From the NCBI GenBank assembly GCA_024762915.1, contig JANTGL010000110.1, positions 1 to 8,488 on the forward strand: a DNA stretch of 8,488 nt, given 5' to 3'. Under the pieces are notes generated by a model. That model was not told the origin of the DNA and made no database searches. It worked only from the letters and a program-made list of their open reading frames with translations. The first letter of the stretch is position 1. The number at the start of each line of letters is the position of its first letter. The position numbers and the translations under genes were made by a program. Of the stretch, positions 6,882 through 8,488 are shown in pieces. The stretch is from Bacteroidales bacterium (lineage in GTDB: Bacteria > Bacteroidota > Bacteroidia > Bacteroidales > JAADGE01).

Positions 6882-8048
6882 TTATTTCCCGATCGGTTGT
6901 GCATACAACTTAACATCGCCGGCAGTAATTTTACTGTCGCATAGGATTATTAATCGTTCGATAACATTTCGGAATTCACGAATATTTCCGGTCCATTTAA
7001 TTTTTTGGAGTTCTTTTATTGCCGCTTTGTCAAATTTCAATTTTGCCGTTCCGTGTTCTTTTGTTATTTGATTCATGAAGTGTTCTGCCAAAATCGGAAT
7101 ATCTTCAAGACGTTCGTTTAAAGCCGGAACATTTATAAGGATCACACTGATCCGATGATACAAATCTTCGCGAAAATGTTTTGCTTCAATTTCTTCCTTA
7201 AGGTTTTTATTGGTTGCGGCAAGCACTCTGACATCGACTTTAATTTGTTTATCACTGCCTACGCGAGAAATTGTATTTTCCTGCAAAGCTCTCAAAACTT
7301 TAGCTTGTGCCGATAAACTCATATCACCGATTTCATCGAGGAAGATGGTTCCCCCGTTTGCTTGTTCAAATTTTCCGGTGCGTTGTTTATGTGCCGAAGT
7401 AAACGATCCTTTTTCATGTCCGAATAATTCACTTTCAATAAGTTCCGAAGGAATTGCGGCACAATTAACTTCCACAAACGGTTCTTTGCTTCTGTTACTT
7501 TTTTCGTGTAAACGATGAGCAACCAATTCTTTTCCGGTTCCGTTATCTCCGGTAATCAAAACCCGAGCATCGGTTTCGGCAACTTTATCAACCATGTCCT
7601 TAATATGTTGAATGGCTTCGCTTTCACCGACCATTTCATATTTTTTACTGACTTTCTTTTTCAGCACTTTTGTTTCACTTGCCAATTTTCCGAATTCAAG
7701 TGCATTCTTTACCGTTATCAGTAAACGATTTAAGTCAAGCGGTTTTTCGATAAAATCAAAAGCACCTTTTTTAATGGCTTCTACGGCAGTATCAACGGTT
7801 CCGTGTCCGGAAATCATGATAAATCGGGTATCAAGACCTTTCATTTCAGCTTTTTCCAAAACTTCAATACCGTCTGTTCCGGGCATTTTAATATCGCAAA
7901 GTGCAATATCAAAATCTTTTTCTTCTAATTCTTGCAACGCTTGTTTGCCGTCTTCGGCAAGCGTAACTTCGTGTTTCTCGTATTCTAATATATCTTTTAA
8001 CGAATTACGAATTGCTCTTTCGTCGTCAATAACCAGTATTTTTGCCAT
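6882..8048 (-). CDS. NtrC-like response regulator (receiver + AAA+, no DNA-binding domain)
   Basis: A 388-residue two-component regulator. The receiver domain (1-120) has acidic D8/D9, phosphoacceptor D52 in LCDIKMPGTDG, S80 and K102. After a linker, a sigma54-interaction AAA+ domain (about 138-370) shows Walker A GDNGTGKE at 167-174, Walker B GGTIFLDEIGD at 232-242, sensor I ATN at 278-280, the FREDLYHRI arginine-finger region at 292-300 and sensor II GNIREFRNVIER at 355-366. ATP binding and hydrolysis should be intact. Two things are odd. The sigma54-contacting GAFTGA loop reads GSFTSA (214-219), and the protein ends about 20 residues after the AAA+ domain, so the Fis-type helix-turn-helix of NtrC relatives (usually 440-480 residues) is absent. 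The gene ends cleanly at TAA and does not look broken. It may act from solution or through another protein. No partner kinase is adjacent. It has its own strong promoter. Confidence 0.93.
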   Translation of the reverse strand: MAKILVIDDERAIRNSLKDILEYEKHEVTLAEDGKQALQELEEKDFDIALCDIKMPGTDGIEVLEKAEMKGLDTRFIMISGHGTVDTAVEAIKKGAFDFIEKPLDLNRLLITVKNALEFGKLASETKVLKKKVSKKYEMVGESEAIQHIKDMVDKVAETDARVLITGDNGTGKELVAHRLHEKSNRSKEPFVEVNCAAIPSELIESELFGHEKGSFTSAHKQRTGKFEQANGGTIFLDEIGDMSLSAQAKVLRALQENTISRVGSDKQIKVDVRVLAATNKNLKEEIEAKHFREDLYHRISVILINVPALNERLEDIPILAEHFMNQITKEHGTAKLKFDKAAIKELQKIKWTGNIREFRNVIERLIILCDSKITAGDVKLYAQPIGK

Positions 8049-8061
8049 AATAAATTTTTTA

Positions 8062-8092
8062 CAAAGATACTTTTAGGAAAGGAATTTACAAA
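8062..8092 (-). promoter_or_regulatory. Near-consensus Bacteroidota promoter of the response regulator gene
   Basis: On the minus strand, TTTG (8092-8089) is followed by a 19-base spacer and TATCTTTG (8069-8062), matching both the -33 TTTG and the -7 TAnnTTTG boxes recognised by the primary sigma factor of Bacteroidota. The ATG lies 14 bases after the -7 box, giving a very short leader. The promoter sits inside the 60-base gap after the MATE gene, so the regulator can be expressed independently. It is the clearest promoter in the window. Confidence 0.85.
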
Positions 8093-8108
8093 AACTTGTT
8101 TTCCCGGT

Positions 8109-8488
8109 TTAATCTGATGTTATGATGTTTCTTTTTAATTTATGCATAATTACCTGTCCCCATGAAACGGCAATAAGCGATGCGGTAATATTTCCGCTTA
8201 CGACACCCCAACAGATGCCCGGTAAACCGTAATTTAATTTAATTCCCAAATACCAACTGAAAATTACCTGAAAAACCAATGTTCGCATAATGGTAATAAT
8301 CAAAGAATTCTCGCCTTTCCCAATGCCTTGAAACATGGATGAAGTAAGCATTCCCAAAGGAACCATAGGTAAAAACCAAACTAATTGACGCAATGTTTTT
8401 ATTAAACTTCCGGAAATATGAACGGTATCTTTCGAATAGGTAAAAAGATAAGTTAATTGTGAGGCAAAAATGAAAATAAGAAATACAA
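8109..8488 (-). CDS. MATE family efflux transporter, C-terminal part (5' end outside window)
   Basis: An open frame of 125 codons enters from the right edge and ends with TAA at 8109. It has no start within the window; the TTG at 8391-8393 is internal, since coding reads straight through it. The fragment holds about four hydrophobic segments: VFLIFIFASQLTYLF, a second around FLPMVPLGMLTSSMFQGIG, a third around LIITIMRTLVFQVIFSWYLG, and a last one around GICWGVVSGNITASLIAVSWG, followed by a short basic tail. The FQGIGKGENSLIITIMR stretch and the LPGICWGVVSGN ending resemble the last helices of MATE (multi-antimicrobial extrusion) proteins, which export drugs or metabolites in exchange for H+ or Na+ across the inner membrane. 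Whole proteins are about 450 residues, so roughly a quarter is seen. Substrate and ion are unknown. Assignment to another member of the MOP superfamily is possible but less likely. Confidence 0.8.
   Translation of the reverse strand, partial: VFLIFIFASQLTYLFTYSKDTVHISGSLIKTLRQLVWFLPMVPLGMLTSSMFQGIGKGENSLIITIMRTLVFQVIFSWYLGIKLNYGLPGICWGVVSGNITASLIAVSWGQVIMHKLKRNIITSD

Noticed and set aside
6853..6887. Possible bidirectional terminator between the convergent genes (GTAAT/ATTAC and AAATAA/TTATTT repeats)
   Set aside because: The stems are 5-6 bases, almost all A/T, and overlap coding ends. They are no stronger than chance in this AT-rich sequence.
2908..8048. The LytS-type kinase and the NtrC-like regulator as a two-component pair flanking the DUF5916 gene
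   Set aside because: LytS-type kinases pair with LytTR regulators, while NtrC-like receivers are served by HisKA-type kinases. The genes are nearly 3 kb apart and not in one operon.
6874..8076. Several open frames on the plus strand (6874-7071, 7210-7518, 7515-7724, 7612-8076) and one on the minus strand (7319-7522) over the response regulator gene
   Set aside because: They lie inside the well-supported response regulator frame, have low-complexity or unrecognisable translations, and show no independent start signals.
8086..8108. AAAACAAGTTTT repeat as a terminator for the MATE gene
   Set aside because: The stem is only 4-5 A/T-rich bases with a tiny loop and no proper T-run after it. It overlaps the response regulator promoter.
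8109..8393. A separate 94-residue gene starting at TTG 8391-8393
   Set aside because: The same frame stays open to the window edge and encodes further membrane-helix sequence, so this is the interior of a longer MATE gene.

Overview
The window looks like chromosomal DNA from a low-GC member of the Bacteroidota. Four things point there: the gene order acpP-fabF-rnc-IPExxxVDY, a large DUF5916 outer-membrane protein, a LytS-type kinase with the multipass membrane domain common in this phylum, and promoters matching the Bacteroidota pattern (TTTG, about 19 bases, TAnnTTTG) instead of the E. coli -35/-10. The class and genus cannot be fixed from the sequence alone. I see no mobile element, CRISPR array, tRNA or rRNA.

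Left part (1-2753, all minus strand): a housekeeping lipid/RNA operon read right to left. It runs acyl carrier protein (acpP), beta-ketoacyl-ACP synthase II (fabF), RNase III (rnc), then an IPExxxVDY-family protein cut by the window edge. The last gene is opened by a TTG codon 2 bases after rnc. A hairpin followed by a T-run lies between acpP and fabF. It could let acpP, whose product is needed in large amounts, be made in excess over the enzymes downstream.

Middle part (2908-6855): a four-helix membrane histidine kinase of the LytS/YehU type (minus strand) is divergent from an 876-residue secreted DUF5916 protein (plus strand) across 231 bp. The kinase has no LytTR response regulator beside it in the window, so its partner must be elsewhere.

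Right part (6882-8488, minus strand): a sigma54-activator-like response regulator converges on the DUF5916 gene. It has a receiver and an AAA+ domain but no C-terminal DNA-binding domain, and its GAFTGA loop reads GSFTSA. It has its own near-consensus promoter. Upstream is the 3' end of a MATE-family transporter gene that runs off the window.

I found no convincing new multi-gene system. The points most worth a second look are the HTH-less, GSFTSA-bearing regulator, the acpP-fabF hairpin, the orphan kinase next to the DUF5916 gene, and the TTG-started IPExxxVDY gene with a degenerate signature.
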